Shown piece by piece: positions 44,502-54,300 of a stretch of DNA of 64,000 nt. Both the position numbers and the translations under genes were made by a program. Origin of the DNA: Bin5 sp965242905 (GTDB lineage Bacteria > Chloroflexota > Anaerolineae > Caldilineales > Caldilineaceae); NCBI GenBank assembly GCA_965242905.1, contig CBDETM010000002.1:1550001-1614000 (forward strand), read 5' to 3'. Every line of letters begins with the position of its first letter. Position 1 is the first letter of the stretch. The notes beneath the pieces are model-generated. The model did no database searches. It was not told where the DNA came from and worked only from the letters and a program-made list of their open reading frames with translations.

Positions 44502-46471
44502 GCCGACTGCTGGATCGCCTGCAGGGTGGCGGGATCTTCGAGGGCGCTGATGTCGCCGGGGTCTTCGCCCAGGTAGGAGGCGCGGATAAGACGGTGCATC
44601 ACTTTGGCATTGCGTGTTTTGGGGAGCGCGGTACAGAACCTGACCTCTTTAGGTCTGAGCGGGCGACCCAATTCGGTCGTGATGCGCTCTTGCAGGGCGG
44701 TGCGGAGGGGTTCGCTGGCGTCGATGCCCGGTTTGAGGACGGCGAACACGACAACGTCGTTGTCCTTAAGGGGGTGGGGCACGGCCACGGCTGCAGATTC
44801 GGTGACGTCGGGATGGGCGTTGACCAGGGTTTCGACTTCGGCCGGCCCAAGGCGCTTGCCGGCGATGTTGATGGTGTCGTCGCTGCGCCCGAGAATGAAC
44901 CACATGTCGTCCTCGTCGATGGCGCAGAAGTCGCCGTGGACCCACATGCCATCGAAGCGGCTCCAGTAGGTATCCAGATAGCGCTCGTTGGCGCCCCAGA
45001 AGCCGCGCGTCATTCCGATCCAGGGCTGACGGACGATCAGGTCTCCCACTTCGCCGCGCACCGGGTTGCCGGACTCGTCAACGACATCGGCGTCCATGCC
45101 GGGAATCGGTCCGCCGAAAGCGGCGGGTTTGAGGGGTTTGAACAGGCTGCCGGCGAGGATGCCACCGCTGATTTCGGTGCCGCCGGTGTAGTTGAAGATC
45201 GGCTTGCGGCCTTCGAGCACGTTCTCGAATATCCAGCGCCAGCTTGAGGGGCCCCAGGGGCTTCCGGTGGCTCCGACTGCCCGCAGACGTGAGAGATCAT
45301 GGCGGGTCACATGGCCGGTTCCGTGGGGCATAAGCGTGCGCACGAGCATCGGCGAGAGCCCCAGGAGGGTGATGCGGTGCCTGGCGCAGAGTTGCCAAAC
45401 GCGGTCAACCGATGGGTAGTCGGGGGCGCCGTCGAAGAAGAACATGGTAGCGCGGTTGAGCAGGGTGGCGAGGACGAGCCACGGGCCCATCATCCAACCC
45501 ATATCGGTCATCCAGTAGACGCGATCTCCTGGTTTGACGTCCATGGCGTGGCGCATGTCCTGGGCAGCCTTGACAGGAAAGCCACAGTGGGTATGGACGG
45601 CACCCTTGGGCGGCCCGGTTGTGCCGCTGGTGTAGATGATCATCAGCGGGTCCTCGGCGCCGGTCAGAGTGGTTTCGGCATTGGGCGCCTGGGGCGGAAC
45701 GAGCTCATGCCACCAGTGGTCGCGTTGCTCATGCCAGGGGATCTGTGCGGCAGGGGAGGAGGCGGGGAGCCGCTTGCAGACGATTACATGCCGGACGCTT
45801 GGGACACTGGCCAGGGCCCTGTCCAAGGTCGTCTTCATTGTCACGGCCCGCCCGCGGCGCTGGAATCCGTCGGTGGAGAAGACAGCTTTGGCGTCGCCAT
45901 CATTGAGACGATTGCTGATTGCTGACGGGCCGTACCCGCTGAAGAGCGGCAGGACGATGCCGCCGATTTTGATCACCGCCAGAAAGGCGACAGCCAACTC
46001 AGGGATCATCGGCATGTAGAGGCCGACGGCATCGCCGTTACCTACACCGAGGCTGCGCAGGGCATTGGCGCAGCGACAGACTTCCTGGTGGAGCTGGGCG
46101 TAGGTAAGAGAAACGTTTTGCCCTTCCTCCCCTTCCCAGACGAGAGCGGTTTCAGACGCGGTCTCGGTTTCCTGCCACTTGTCGAGGCAGTTGTGGATTA
46201 TGTTCATCTTGCCGCCGACGCACCAGCGGGCGAAAGGTGCGCCGTCGGACAGATCGACGATCTGCGAGTAGGGATGGGCGAAGCGGATATCGAGGTCCTC
46301 CATCACTGCATCCCAGAACCAGCTGATGTCTTCGACCGAGCGGGTCAGCAGTTCGTCATAGGAAGATATGCTGTGCCGGTCCATAAACTGTTGCAGGTTG
46401 CTGTGTGCGATCCAGTCGGGATTCGGCTGCCAGGCGATGTCCTGGCCGAAAGGGAAGTGGATGGTGGACAT
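44498..46471 (-). CDS. AMP-forming acyl-CoA synthetase (acetyl-CoA synthetase-like)
   Basis: A 657-residue ANL-superfamily enzyme activating a short-chain carboxylate with ATP and CoA. The N-terminal part (HSNLQQFMDRHSISSYDELL...WCVGGKMNIIHNCLDKW) matches the ACAS_N region of acetyl-CoA synthetases. The P-loop is MIIYTSGTTGPPKGAV, A5 is FNYTGGTEISG, and late motifs are LGRSDDTINIAGKRLGPAEV and the C-terminal Lys region (LPKTRNAKVMHR). The FNYTGGTEIS motif differs from the Trp-containing acetyl-specific form, so a substrate larger than acetate is possible. ATG 46471 chosen; the upstream in-frame extension is low complexity. Confidence 0.88.
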
Positions 46472-46598
46472 GATCTGTCTCGAATTGGTGATGGCTTGAC
46501 CCGGGCGTACCAAGGCACCGGCTCCATTATAGCGAAGAGTAAGGAAAAGATAAACAGACGGCGGGAAAAAATGTGTCTCAGAATTTTGGGTGGTTGTT

Positions 46599-46643
46599 GT
46601 CTGAATCAGGATTTGCAGGATTGATAAGGATTTTCGGGATGAG
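46599..46643. repeat. AGGATT-type dispersed bacterial repeat
   Basis: TCTGAATCAGGATTTGCAGG then ATTGATAAGGATTTTCGGGA. This is a sequence type I recognise as a widespread intergenic repeat. Single copy in this window. Confidence 0.45.
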
Positions 46644-46734
46644 GGGCGGTGCGGCGGGCTGAAGAAGGAAGCGGGTCGCTGCACAGACCTCGCTGAGGCC
46701 GAGTGGAGGGATTGGCACGTGGGGCGAGTACGGG

Positions 46735-47526
46735 TCAGGAGAGGAAGACAGAGAGCTGGGAGCCGGCTGGATTCTGAAGCGCGGACCAGATCGAGGCGAC
46801 TATGAGGGCCTGCGCGGGCGGGCGCATCAGGCGGGCTGCGCTGCTGAGTTGTGGGAGGAGCCGGCAGCTGGAGCCTGCGTCGGGCGGCCTGAGGTGCGGG
46901 AAGACGGACGGGTTGTCAGCCAGTTCGATGAGGCGTGTCAGGTCGCTGAAGACGAGGAGAAGCAACCCGGCTGGCAGGACGCCGAAGCGCGGGGCGGTAA
47001 GGGCCAGCCCGAGGGCAAGGCCAGCGGCGGTGAAGAGCAGAAGAAGCGTGTAGGCTACGGCGGCTGCCGTCTGGACCGGGTGGCGATGGGTTGTCCGCAG
47101 CAGGAATGCGAGGCCGGCGAGGGCGGCGACGAGAAGACAGAGACTGAGCGCAAGGAAGCGTACGCCGTCGAGGGCCGGGCCATATTGGGCGATGGCGGCG
47201 ACGATGAGTAGGTAGCCGATAGCAGTGGCGGAGATGCCGAACCATGCCCGTCTGGGCGCGAGCGCGGCTGCTGCAAGATGGCCGCCAACAAGGATGAGCA
47301 CTGTTGCGGCGGCGATGCCGAAGGCGTAGCGGGCGGTTTCGGTGCCGGGGCGGGCGAGCAGGAAGCCGTACCAGGCCAGCAGAAGCAAAGTCAACCCAGA
47401 GGCCGCCTGCATCCAGGCGGGGAGGCGACGCCAGTGCGGTCGGGACCTGTGAAGGAGCAGGCCGCCGGTCAGAAGTGAGGCCCAGAGGACGAGTAGAAGC
47501 CAAGCAATGAGGTCGAGGACCGGCAT
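46735..47526 (-). CDS. Multi-pass membrane protein, unknown function
   Basis: A 263-residue Leu/Ala-rich protein with 7-8 predicted TM helices (for example LIAWLLLVLWASLLTGGLLL, about 6-25). A late segment LPAGLLLLVFSDLTRLIELA has the 'FxxSDxxL' look of the YhhN lysoplasmalogenase family, but the match is weak. ATG 47526 lies after GGAG; an ATG at 47541 is also in frame. Catalytic residues are not identifiable. Confidence 0.6.
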   Translation of the reverse strand: MPVLDLIAWLLLVLWASLLTGGLLLHRSRPHWRRLPAWMQAASGLTLLLLAWYGFLLARPGTETARYAFGIAAATVLILVGGHLAAAALAPRRAWFGISATAIGYLLIVAAIAQYGPALDGVRFLALSLCLLVAALAGLAFLLRTTHRHPVQTAAAVAYTLLLLFTAAGLALGLALTAPRFGVLPAGLLLLVFSDLTRLIELADNPSVFPHLRPPDAGSSCRLLPQLSSAARLMRPPAQALIVASIWSALQNPAGSQLSVFLS

Positions 47527-47595
47527 TGGGGGCTCCGTCATCCACCTTGCAGGGTGGGAAAGGAAGGTAGAGGAACTGGGATTCCCCTGTTCTCC

Positions 47596-48249
47596 TTACT
47601 CCTCACTTGCGGTGTCTTGCGGGTTGGCGGCGTACCCGAGGAGTTGGGGCTCGGCCCAGACTGCCCAGTTCCAGCGGCTGTTGCCGAGACCGTCGGTCAT
47701 GAGCTGGAGGACCGCGTGCTGGCCGGCCTGATTGGGCAGGTCGGTGACGAAGCGTTCCCACTCGCAGCTCTGCTTTGTGCTGCTCCAGATGCGCACGCCG
47801 TTGAGGAGGACGCGGAAGGCGCAGAAGTTGTCGTCTTCCATCTGGGCGCCGTCGCGAATGCCGATGGCGAATTGCATGCGCAGCCGATCGACCTCCGGGG
47901 GTACGTGCAGATCGTATTCGACGACGGCGCTGCCTTCGACGGGTGGGTGCTGCCACAGAGCAGGTTGCTGCACCATACCGCAACTGGCCGTGTCGATGCG
48001 CACCTCCATCAGGTCGGGCGTGCGGGTGGCGCTGTGGCGGGAATTGGGGAAGAGCTCCAACAGGTCGCATTTCCAAACGAGGGAAAGACCGGTTTCGTCT
48101 GTGCCTTCTTCTTCCAAGAGGCTTTGCCAGAGCTCCTCCTGCCATTTGAGGTAGCCCACGTATTGTGAGAGCTGCAGGAGAGACTGCTCGTTCAGATCGT
48201 GAATGCGCCGGATTACGGCGTCCAATTTTTCCTGTTGGGGCCTGTTCAT
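47596..48249 (-). CDS. Unknown cytoplasmic protein with NPCBM-like second half
   Basis: A 217-residue protein. The first 45 residues are helical (DAVIRRIHDLNEQSLLQLSQ). The rest is beta-rich with VVEYDLHVPPEVDRLRMQFA, IGIRDGAQMEDDNFCAFRVL and LNGVRIWSS. This pattern recalls NPCBM-like beta-sandwich domains, but lacks a signal peptide. Unrecognised otherwise. Same strand as the HNH gene upstream. Confidence 0.6.
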   Translation of the reverse strand: MNRPQQEKLDAVIRRIHDLNEQSLLQLSQYVGYLKWQEELWQSLLEEEGTDETGLSLVWKCDLLELFPNSRHSATRTPDLMEVRIDTASCGMVQQPALWQHPPVEGSAVVEYDLHVPPEVDRLRMQFAIGIRDGAQMEDDNFCAFRVLLNGVRIWSSTKQSCEWERFVTDLPNQAGQHAVLQLMTDGLGNSRWNWAVWAEPQLLGYAANPQDTASEE

Positions 48250-48310
48250 GGAGGTCTCTGGAGGGTGGTTTCCGGTTGTCGGGGCAGGCCGGCGCGGCGA
48301 TTGAACGGGG

Positions 48311-48820
48311 CTAGAATGCGGCGCCCATCATCGTTTCCCAGCGGGAAGCGGCGGTCGGGTTGCTCAGGAGGACGAGGGCGACATAGGTAGGTTCAAACGG
48401 ACGCCGGATCAGCTTCATGCCGGCTTCGCGGGGGCTCATGCCACCCTTTTTGCAGTTGCAGCGTTTGCAGGCGGTCGCCAGATTGGTCCAGCTGTGATCG
48501 CCGCCGCGACAGCGGGGGATCACATGATCCACGGTCAGTGCGTGTTTGCCCGGGGTATCGCCGCAGTACTGGCAGGTGTAAGCGTCTCTGAGGATTACGG
48601 CGCTGCGGGTGGGGGGGACGGAGCGATGGGGCAGTCGGACGTAACGGACAAGACGAATCACCAGCGGTTCGGGCAGGGCCTGGTTGGCGCTGTGCAGCAT
48701 GCGTTCGGTCGCCTCGACCAACTCGGCTTTGTCGCGCAGCAGCAGAACGACTGCCCGCCGCACAGAGACGAGACTCAAGGGCTCGAAGGTTGCATTCAGT
48801 ACCAACACGGAACGGGACAT
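48311..48820 (-). CDS. HNH endonuclease
   Basis: A 169-residue protein. N-terminal half SVLVLNATFEPLSLVSVRRA is the usual lead of stand-alone HNH proteins. The HNH fold follows at about 92-140: CQYCG, LTVDHVIPRCRGGDHSWTN, then ACKRCNCKKGG, giving two zinc Cys pairs and the DH...N...H-type catalytic set. The family includes genome-maintenance and mobile-element nucleases; nothing around it marks it as part of an element. Confidence 0.9.
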   Translation of the reverse strand: MSRSVLVLNATFEPLSLVSVRRAVVLLLRDKAELVEATERMLHSANQALPEPLVIRLVRYVRLPHRSVPPTRSAVILRDAYTCQYCGDTPGKHALTVDHVIPRCRGGDHSWTNLATACKRCNCKKGGMSPREAGMKLIRRPFEPTYVALVLLSNPTAASRWETMMGAAF

Positions 48821-48943
48821 GGTCTTGGCGATGGTGTCTCGATGACTTTATTGTAGATTGCGCCTGGCGTTCAGGCCGGTTCTGTTATGCTTTTGAACAC
48901 AGCCAGGGCCAAGGTGTCGGACAGGACTAGCTCTGGGAGCAGA

Positions 48944-49327
48944 TTATACCAGCGCTACGACACGGGCGCGAATGACGACCTCCATCAGAAAGAAGCAGAC
49001 GATTGCGAAAAGAATTGTCTTTACGTTTTCATCCTGCAGGCGGCTCAGATAGAGATAGGCTGCCGGCAGGGTGATGACAGCTACGGTAGCGTAGAGAATG
49101 TGTACAAAGGCGCGAGACAGGTTTCCGCTCAGCCCCTGACCGTAAAGCACCCACCCCAGGATAAACTCCACGATCATGAGCAGTTCACCGATTACTGCGG
49201 CGCCGTACCAGCTGCCGTCGAGCGGGCGGGAGCGAATGCGGAGCCAGATGGCCCACACGCCCAGCGCAATAAAGAAATAGATGCCGGTTTGGGCCAGACC
49301 GCGATGGATTTCGCTCAGAGAGTTCAC
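48944..49327 (-). CDS. Small membrane protein, four TM helices
   Basis: A 127-residue protein with TM helices at about 14-28, 44-62, 72-90 and 105-122 (for example YGAAVIGELLMIVEFILGWV). It begins MNSLSEIHRGLAQTGIYFFI, a pattern of small Chloroflexi-type membrane proteins. Function not recognised. Confidence 0.6.
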   Translation of the reverse strand: MNSLSEIHRGLAQTGIYFFIALGVWAIWLRIRSRPLDGSWYGAAVIGELLMIVEFILGWVLYGQGLSGNLSRAFVHILYATVAVITLPAAYLYLSRLQDENVKTILFAIVCFFLMEVVIRARVVALV

Positions 49328-49413
49328 CGTAACGGAAGATGGTCGTTAGGTTGCGAGTCTCAGTCGGCGGTTGTCTGGAGCGGGCCCGCCGGATCTGAGG
49401 AGAGCCGAAGCGG

Positions 49414-50796
49414 CTAGCGCTGCGGATGGACGCTCAGGTACTGGTGCAGCACCGACTCCACGTGCCCGCCGATCTCATAAGATTCCCAGCCGGGGCTGGC
49501 AGCCAAGGCGAAGATACAGCCGCCTATCACATAGGCGTCCTGTTGCATTGCCTGATCATACCAGACAAGCTGCTCCACGTATGCACCCGGTCCCCAGGAA
49601 CCGAAGCCGTGCTGTGCCCAGTATTCCTGGAAGTGCTGCCAGCCTTTGGCGTCTTGCGGGCCTGGACGATTGGTGACGAGGCCATCTACGCCCAGTTCGG
49701 TCATGACCAGCGGAATTGCGCGGCCGGCGGGCTTGAGAACCTGATTGTAGAGCTGGCGGTAGCGGAGTGTCAGCCAGCCGGTGTCATGCGACGCCACGCC
49801 CGGGTATCGGCCCTGGCCGTCACGTGTACTGGCATAGTAGATGGTTGGGGCGGAATACTCGTGCAATCCCAGCCAACCATCGTGGGCCTGTGCTTCGGCG
49901 ACAGCGGGCAGGAAATGCTCCCACATTTCGGGAGCCGGCTGGCCGGTGCCGAAGTTGCCGATTACGCTACGGAGACCTCCCTGGGCGAGGAGCCGAGTCC
50001 GTTCGACTTCGAACTCGGTCAGGCGTTTGAATTCGTCCAGGTTTCCGGCCACCGGTTCGTTGTAGGCTTCCCAACCGTCGTAGAAGAGGCGGCGCTCGGG
50101 ATGGTCGGCGATAGGCCAGAGACGGTTGACGAAGTCCTGGGCAGCGGCCTTGGCGTTGAGATTCTGCAGCTGCAGCTGGGGCAGGTCGATACGCCCGATG
50201 AGGCGGGTCGTGGGCGCGGCTTCTTTGATCTGGCGGGCGAATCGAAAGTCCAGTTCCAGTGTTTTGACGACGGCGACGCCACCGCTGCGCAGAACGTTGA
50301 AGACGCTGGGATGGTTGCGGGTGATGAAGATACCCAACTTGCTTGGCGGGCCGGGTGGAAAGGGGGTCACGGTCGGCGTCGGCGTGTAGGTAGGCGTCGG
50401 AGGGACCGTTGTGTTGGTCGGGACTGGCGTGTCGGTTGGGAACGGGGTGAGGGTCGCTTTAGGCGGTGTCGGCGTGAAAACGGGCACCGCGGCGGGGCGC
50501 AGACCGCGCATTTCAACCCATGGCAAATACCCTTTGTACGTTCCGGGCGTTGAAGAGGATGTCGACAGGGAGGCGGCGTCCAGGGATGGTTCACCGTTGC
50601 TGCAGGCCCCGACAAGAACGCCAAGCCCAGCGGCTGCGGCGGCCAGGAAGCGGCGCCGCGACCAGGCGCGTTGCCTATCCGGAGGAGCAGAGTTAGCCTG
50701 TTGGGGCGGGACCGGGCTTGGGGGCGACTCTGGATTCGGATCGAGTCTGTCGTTTCCGTCCTTGCCTGATAGTTCAGGCGTTGTCTCAGTGTGCAT
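49414..50796 (-). CDS. Tat-exported glycoside-hydrolase-like lipoprotein
   Basis: A 460-residue exported protein. The N-terminal 45 residues are polar, followed by a twin-arginine motif SRRRFLAAAAAGLG (46-59) and lipobox LVGAC (Cys65). A Thr/Pro linker of 'TPTPTP' type (about 100-140) leads to a TIM-barrel-like domain. Its YDGWEAYNEPVAGNLDEF motif gives the acid/base Glu and PLVMTELGVDG gives the nucleophile Glu, as in clan GH-A enzymes. The exact GH family cannot be told. ATG 50796 has a promoter just before it (50831-50803), so the mRNA would be leaderless. Confidence 0.8.
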   Translation of the reverse strand: MHTETTPELSGKDGNDRLDPNPESPPSPVPPQQANSAPPDRQRAWSRRRFLAAAAAGLGVLVGACSNGEPSLDAASLSTSSSTPGTYKGYLPWVEMRGLRPAAVPVFTPTPPKATLTPFPTDTPVPTNTTVPPTPTYTPTPTVTPFPPGPPSKLGIFITRNHPSVFNVLRSGGVAVVKTLELDFRFARQIKEAAPTTRLIGRIDLPQLQLQNLNAKAAAQDFVNRLWPIADHPERRLFYDGWEAYNEPVAGNLDEFKRLTEFEVERTRLLAQGGLRSVIGNFGTGQPAPEMWEHFLPAVAEAQAHDGWLGLHEYSAPTIYYASTRDGQGRYPGVASHDTGWLTLRYRQLYNQVLKPAGRAIPLVMTELGVDGLVTNRPGPQDAKGWQHFQEYWAQHGFGSWGPGAYVEQLVWYDQAMQQDAYVIGGCIFALAASPGWESYEIGGHVESVLHQYLSVHPQR

Positions 50797-50802
50797 GAAA
50801 TT

Positions 50803-50831
50803 ACTATAGCACCGAGTTAGCAGGGGTTCAA
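50803..50831 (-). promoter_or_regulatory. Promoter for the Tat lipoprotein gene
   Basis: Minus strand: TTGAAC (50831-50826), 17-base spacer, TATAGT (50808-50803), then only 6 bases to the ATG. Predicts a leaderless mRNA. Confidence 0.6.
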
Positions 50832-51281
50832 AGTGAAGCGCACACTTGTCCATGCCGGACGTGCCGGGGGAACCGAGATTGGGTGACATTTTGGGCAGGT
50901 CCTGCCCTCGCTTAAGTAGGCTGAGCTGTGGCTGGTGGAAGCGTTTATCGGGGACAGGTCGGAAAGATCTTTCCAGGTTCGAGGCATTGGGACTGTTGCT
51001 TGTCGTTATCTGGCAGTCAGCTCTGAGGAATATCAAGCGCTTGTTGAGTTCTGCCCTTTCTGCAACAATTGACGAATGTCTACCAATAGAGTCGCTTACA
51101 GCCGACTGCAGAATCTGTACGTATTTCGGCAAGGGCAACCTTGTGCCTGTGCAGGACAGGAGGAAGAGTTTCGAATTCATATCGGGCCGTTTGTCTGACC
51201 TGGAATCTGCAGGCCCATGATGTTGTCAGTGCATGAGAGATACGGAGTTTCACGAAACGCCTTCCAGGGTGGGGCAACCAC

Positions 51282-51309
51282 GAGGGCACCCACAAGGGGT
51301 GCCCCTACA
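51282..51309. repeat. 28-bp palindromic dispersed repeat, copy 2
   Basis: GGGCACCC-ACAA-GGGGTGCCCC hairpin; same as 5729-5756 apart from stem-compensating changes. Confidence 0.6.
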
Positions 51310-51384
51310 GTGGGATGGCTGGGTAGAAGGGAATGTCAACGGTGCTAGTTCGCAACTGCTAGTTTTCAACACTGTTACTGAACG

Positions 51385-54300
51385 ATGGGAATGTCGATGA
51401 ACTTTAAGGGTGACGGCCGGCAGATTTCAACAGGGAAGCTGAAGAGTGGCTATCTGATTCTGTTCATGCCGCTGTTCGCGTCGATGCTAGTGGCCGGGTA
51501 CGTGCGGGGCGCGCCGGCCAAACAGGCAACCACGGCCACACCTGAGGCGACCGTCACAGAAGTTCCCCTTGCGCAGCGCAGCATGCCCATTGTCGATGGC
51601 TGGGAGAGGTTTGAGTTGGAGGCCCATGGGCTCACGATTTCCTACCCGCCAGGATGGTTGTTTGTCGAGCCAACTTTAGATGATCCAACGGTTTTGCTGG
51701 CTGGGACGGATCTGCCTTCCCTTGCCGACGCGTTGCAAGAGCTACAGCCGGTAGCGGAGGAGAGGCTGGACGCTGGATTGGTCGGTCTGGGTTATCAACT
51801 GCATCCAAGGGAGTCACTGGATCTGGCAGCGGCCAACAGTATCTCGGTGGAGGTCGTGCCTGCAGAGGGTATGAACCTACACGGGCGCTTGCAGCGTATC
51901 GCATTGGAACTGAGTCAGGTGGAAGGAATTGAACCGGACCGCGTTGGGGTCGTATCGGGCTTGCGCCCGCATGAGGAAGTGGCGGGTTCGATTCGTTTTG
52001 GCGACGGGGGCGGCGACAGGCCGACCGGCAGGGAGACCATTGTCTGGATTGTAGTCGTAGCGTCGGCGAACTCGGATGACCACCTGGTGTTGAGGTTTGA
52101 AGTTCTCGCGGCCGAGTTCGAAGGCCTGGAGCCGCTTCTGACGGAGATCGTGCACCGCGTGCGCTGGGAGGGGCAGAAGGCGGACGCAATGCCCGCTCCC
52201 CTTGCAGCAGAGGTCGGTCGGACAACAGGCGTGCGGAGCGGTCCCAGTGAGGCGTCCCCCGTTATAGGCTGGGTCACCGGGGGGACACAGATTGCGCTTG
52301 TCCGTCCGGACCGGAGCGGAGACTGGTGGCTGGCCGCATACGTGCCAGCGGACAGGAAGCAGGGCATGGGCTCTGGCGTGGAGCTGGCCGGTCGGCTGGG
52401 ATGGGTGTTGGCGCAAACGGTGACGTTCGCTCCCGGACGGGGCAGGGCGGCGGTGGAGAATGTGGCCACCCGACAGCCGGTGCCTGCGGTTGCAGTGGTG
52501 AAGCTGAGCAATCCATTTGCACCCCGGGTGGGAGGGATGCTGAGAGATGCTGCGGAAGCCGATACGGCGTGGACGATATTCGAAGAGAGAGGGCGGCAGC
52601 TGTCTATCATCTACCCTGAAGATTGGATATTCTTTGAAGCCGACCGGCCATCGCCTACGGACCTGGCAGAGCTGTCGGCGGCGCTGGGTGAACGCCTCGG
52701 GGCAGCAGACATTGGTGAATTGATCCCTGCGCGGGTCGAACTGGGCCGGACTGGGTTGGAAGAGAGGAGACCGGCGCCGGAACCAACTGTCTGGGTCGGC
52801 TTTCAACGCGCCGGCATGCCTGACAACGTATTCGTGGCCTCTTACAGTTCGTCTGGAGGCCTGACTGTGGAGCAACTCGCGCTTCGGATCTTCAGCGACA
52901 TCTACACCAACCCAGATCCCGACTTCCATATCGAGAAAGCGGAGGTCGTTTCGGGCCTGCGGCCGGGCGATGAAAAGGTTATTTCACTCCGCTATCGAGC
53001 CGGAGGAAGTTCGGCTGAGAAGGCACCGGCCGGGGTCTGGAGGGTTCTCCTTGTATCGCCGGACTCGCAGTCGATACTGGCTTTTGAGTTTTTCATTGGT
53101 GATGAAGAGTTTGCAGAGTTGGAACCGCTGCTACGTGAGATGGTCTGGCGGGTGCGGTGGGGGGAGCAGTTTCGGCCTGAATCTCTGGCAGGCCCGGCGG
53201 TATCGGTGGTGCGCCCGATGAACGTGCGGGGCGGTCCGGGGACGGACCATCCCGTCATTGGCACGGCGGTTGCGGGACGACGCTTTCCGATTGTTGGTCA
53301 GAACAGTGCGGGTGACTGGTGGCAGATCTTCTACGAAGGGCGTTTGGGGTGGATATACGGCGGCCTGGTGACAGCGATCGGCGACACACAGGCGGTGCGG
53401 CGCGCCGACGCTGGCGGCTGGCTGGCGTTCGAAAGTTCAAGGCGCAACCTGACGCTTTCCTACCCTTCCGGGTGGTTTTTCTTCGATCCCGCCCAGCCAA
53501 CTGCGCCCGACCTGGCAGCACTTTCCGCTGAAGTTGGCGCGCGGGTTGATACAGACGGGATTGCGGCGGTGATCTCGCGGTTGAACGGCGGGGAGGAGGA
53601 GGCTGTCGCAGGTCTGGGTCTTCAGGTTGGCCAGGGCTCCAGCAACTTCATATTGGCGCTGGCATACGAAGCCGGCGGCATGTCGTTGCGGGAGATTGCG
53701 GAGCAGGCCGCAGCCGCGTTGGCAGGGGAGCAGGGCATCGAAGGGGAGGGCGCAGACGCTCCGGAGGAAGAGGGAGCGGCTGTGGAATTGAACGCTGACC
53801 TAAGGGAGGGCGAAGAGACGGTTATCATTCGCTATCACGAAAAGGAAGGTCCTTATGTGGGATTGCAGTTCTGGTTGCTCGCCCCTGATAGCGAGACGTT
53901 GCTGGTACTGACAACCAGCATTCATGAACAGGAGATGTCTGAACTGGAGCCGGTACTTGTGGAGATGGTGCGGAGGCTGCGATGGACCGAGCCTGCTGCT
54001 GCTGAACCCGACGATGCTGACCAAATGGATGCTGAGCCTGCTGATGCTGAGCCGGGCGATCCTGAGACTGCAGATGTTGAGCCTGCGGGCGTATCACTCT
54101 TGACGGTAGACGGAGTCCTGACGGTACGCCGTGGACCGGCGAGCATTTATGCCGTGATGGGGGAGTTGGAGACCGGTCAACAGCATCCCGTCACCGGGAG
54201 GAACTTCGACGGAAGTTGGTGGCAGATCGAATATGAAGGTCAGTCCGGGTGGGTGTTTGGTGAGGACCTGGCTATTTCCGATGTTGAGAACGTACCTGTG

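Larger units (their letters stand above)
50797..51384. other. Divergent intergenic region
   Basis: 588 bases between the Tat lipoprotein (minus) and SH3-repeat protein (plus). Holds the promoter above and the second copy of the 28-bp palindromic repeat. Open frames through it (for example 50846-51220 plus) have no recognisable protein. Confidence 0.45.

Noticed and set aside
46599..46643. Attachment site or CRISPR-like repeat
   Set aside because: Single copy here and matches a common bacterial intergenic repeat type.
49414..51180. Long open frame extending the Tat lipoprotein upstream to 51180
   Set aside because: The promoter and Tat signal place the start at 50796; the upstream codons are not conserved-looking and cross an intergenic repeat.
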